From: an uncultured Hyphomicrobiales bacterium
GTDB taxonomy: Bacteria > Pseudomonadota > Alphaproteobacteria > Rhizobiales > Beijerinckiaceae
Assembly (NCBI GenBank): GCA_903916165.1
Contig: CAIWVR010000021.1
Location: 1 to 16,803 of the forward strand
Direction of reading: 5' to 3'
DNA: 16,803 nucleotides
The position numbers were made by a program, and so were the translations under genes. This document shows, piece after piece, positions 15,260 through 16,803 of the stretch (the first letter of the stretch is position 1; every line of letters begins with the position of its first letter). Under the pieces are notes generated by a model. The model was not told the origin of the DNA and searched no databases. It was given only the letters and a program-made list of their open reading frames with translations.

Positions 15260-16803
15260 TCAGGTGCCGTCTGGCAGTGCGAAGACGAACACGGAATTAT
15301 GGCCGCGCACGGCTTTCGGCATGCTCTTCTGCGTCAATCCAAGTGGACCGGCAGAGACCGATTGGCCTTCTCCCGTGAAGATCATTACATATTGCTTGCC
15401 CTTGACCGAGTAGGTGATGGTCGAATTCATCACCATGCCGCCCACAACGCCTTGCCACAGCACCTTGCCGGTTTCTGCGTCAAAGGCGCGGAAGCGGCGG
15501 TTCTGGTCGCCCCAGAACAGCAGATCGCCTGCCGTCACGAGAGTGGAGCCCGCGCTGGCCTGCGGCTGTGAATGAAGAACCTTCATCTCGCCGGTGGTCA
15601 TGTCGATCTTGGCAAGGTTCATGTATTTGTTCGGGTCAATGCCCGGACGCATGAGACCCTTGCGCGGCCCCCAGCCTGTTTTCGCCTTCATATTGGCCTG
15701 CATCTGCAGGCATTGATCCTGGAAGGGCACATACAGCGATGAGTTCTTCGGATTGTAGGCGATCGACCACAGGCCGCGCACATTGTGGTAGCAGCCGAGG
15801 ATTGTCTGGCCGTCCGTCTTGAACAGCTTGTCGACATTGATCCGCGTCGCGCCGGTTTTCAGATCTATGCCTGAAATGTTGAAGTCCGGCACATCATAGG
15901 GGAAGGGGTGCGCCCACAGGAACTTGCCGCTGTCGCGTTCGACAACAAACATGCCGCCGCCCTCCGCCACCGAGATCACGACGTCACGCTCCTCGCCACG
16001 CGGCAGGCTCTGCGAAATCCACTTCACCTTCGACGGATCGGGATTGAGCTTCACACGGGCAAGGATGCGTTCCTGATTATGGTCGGCGTCCCAGTCGTCG
16101 CCCGGCAATTCCTGATAATACCATTTCAGCTTGCCGGTCTCGATGTCGATCGCAACGGTTGAATCCGCAAAGAGATTGACCGGCGACTCGAAAGGCACCG
16201 CGTCATGACGTCCGTGCCGTGAGAGGCGCGTATAGGGATCGGGATTGGCAATGCCCCAATAAATCACCTTGCGCTTGGGATCGTAGGAGCCGGGCAGGCC
16301 CCATGGACTCGCCACGCGCTTCTCGGTCGGCATGTCGCCCCAGGTGTCGCCGCCCGGTTCATCCGCACCCGCCGTGGTGAAAAAACGCCAGGCTTCCTTG
16401 CCGGTCCTGGCATCATGCGCTGCAATGAAACATTGCGGGCGGGTGCCCTCGATGCAGGTGCGGTTGGTGATGATCTTGCCGTCAGCGACGAGAATGCCGC
16501 CCGCCGTCTGGCCGCCGTCATCGACCTTTGTCGCCCAGCGCTCCTTGCCGCTCAAGGCATCAATGGCGATGAGAAAGCCATCTGGCGCAGCGAAATAAAT
16601 CATGTCCTCGAAGATACCGAGGCTCTTTTCGCGCGCCGCCTGCGCGTTCACATCCTTCGGATAGTCGCGTGTGTATTCCCAGATCAGATCGCCGTTGGTG
16701 GCATCGACCGCCTGGATAGAGGCACCCGGCGCATAGAGATACATGACGCCATTGTAGACGACGGGCACGGATTCCTGCGTGCCGTTGGGAAGCCCGCGCG
16801 CCC
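15260..16803 (-). CDS. PQQ-dependent alcohol dehydrogenase, 5' end outside the window
   Basis: The visible 514 residues are the bulk of an eight-bladed quinoprotein propeller; about 60-100 N-terminal residues, including the signal peptide, are missing at the window edge. Repeated W-motifs are easy to see (AVDATNGDLIWEY, AIDALSGKERWAT, AHDARTGKEAWRF, AIDIETGKLKWYY, AFDAETGKVLWQG). The active-site region is LPGDDWDADHNQE, with catalytic-type Asp (codon 16088-16090) followed two residues later by another Asp (16082-16084). The adjacent-Cys disulfide of methanol dehydrogenase is absent; two Cys stand 8 residues apart (CIEGTRPQC). The frame stops after VFALPDGT with no haem domain, so electrons should go to a separate cytochrome. 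The alcohol substrate cannot be read. Confidence 0.92.
   Translation of the reverse strand, partial: ARGLPNGTQESVPVVYNGVMYLYAPGASIQAVDATNGDLIWEYTRDYPKDVNAQAAREKSLGIFEDMIYFAAPDGFLIAIDALSGKERWATKVDDGGQTAGGILVADGKIITNRTCIEGTRPQCFIAAHDARTGKEAWRFFTTAGADEPGGDTWGDMPTEKRVASPWGLPGSYDPKRKVIYWGIANPDPYTRLSRHGRHDAVPFESPVNLFADSTVAIDIETGKLKWYYQELPGDDWDADHNQERILARVKLNPDPSKVKWISQSLPRGEERDVVISVAEGGGMFVVERDSGKFLWAHPFPYDVPDFNISGIDLKTGATRINVDKLFKTDGQTILGCYHNVRGLWSIAYNPKNSSLYVPFQDQCLQMQANMKAKTGWGPRKGLMRPGIDPNKYMNLAKIDMTTGEMKVLHSQPQASAGSTLVTAGDLLFWGDQNRRFRAFDAETGKVLWQGVVGGMVMNSTITYSVKGKQYVMIFTGEGQSVSAGPLGLTQKSMPKAVRGHNSVFVFALPDGT

Overview
The window is GC-rich DNA with dense genes, long antisense open frames and strong Shine-Dalgarno sites. 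It fits an alphaproteobacterium, most likely order Hyphomicrobiales (Rhizobiales). The support is the run homoserine dehydrogenase - glpX - recJ, an Fpr-type ferredoxin/flavodoxin-NADP reductase, several tripartite-tricarboxylate-type binding proteins, and a PQQ alcohol dehydrogenase. The species cannot be fixed from sequence reading alone.

Left part (1-6712): housekeeping genes. A PLP aminotransferase of the AlaC/DapL-like class ends at a strong hairpin terminator. It is followed by a minus-strand PemK/MazF-family toxin gene with no visible antitoxin. Plus-strand hom (threonine/methionine branch) and glpX (class II fructose-1,6-bisphosphatase) then run closely together. A REP-like palindrome lies between glpX and recJ (single-strand DNA exonuclease). 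A tRNA-Glu(TTC) with encoded CCA ends this block.

Middle part (6713-13839): accessory and catabolic. Beside the tRNA lies a minus-strand frame that looks like the C-terminal half of an HPr-kinase-like protein, without a good start or P-loop. Two plus-strand metabolic groups follow, each with a TctC/Bug-type periplasmic binding protein. Group 1 is binding protein + LigI-like amidohydrolase. Group 2 is cupin + second binding protein + aspartate-dehydrogenase-like enzyme. A two-gene cell-wall unit (L,D-transpeptidase and lytic transglycosylase, both with signal peptides) separates them. No TctA/TctB membrane subunits are in the window, so the binding proteins either use a transporter elsewhere or act as sensors. 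The likely theme is uptake and breakdown of carboxylic or aromatic-derived acids; this is inference.

Right part (13843-16803): redox genes. Minus-strand fpr converges on the aspartate dehydrogenase with a 3-nt gap. A small periplasmic cytochrome c (plus) converges on a PQQ-dependent alcohol dehydrogenase (minus, 5' part outside the window), and the two share a symmetric 13-bp-stem terminator. The dehydrogenase has no haem domain, so the cytochrome is a natural candidate partner. Its active-site region carries the Asp-x-Asp spacing associated with lanthanide-using enzymes.

No CRISPR array, rRNA, complete insertion sequence or phage gene was seen. The points most worth a second look are the split binding-protein/amidohydrolase/cupin/AspDH groups, the leader structures at 7502-7526, 12959-13007 and 14638-14658, the Asp-x-Asp motif, and the HPr-kinase-like remnant next to the tRNA.
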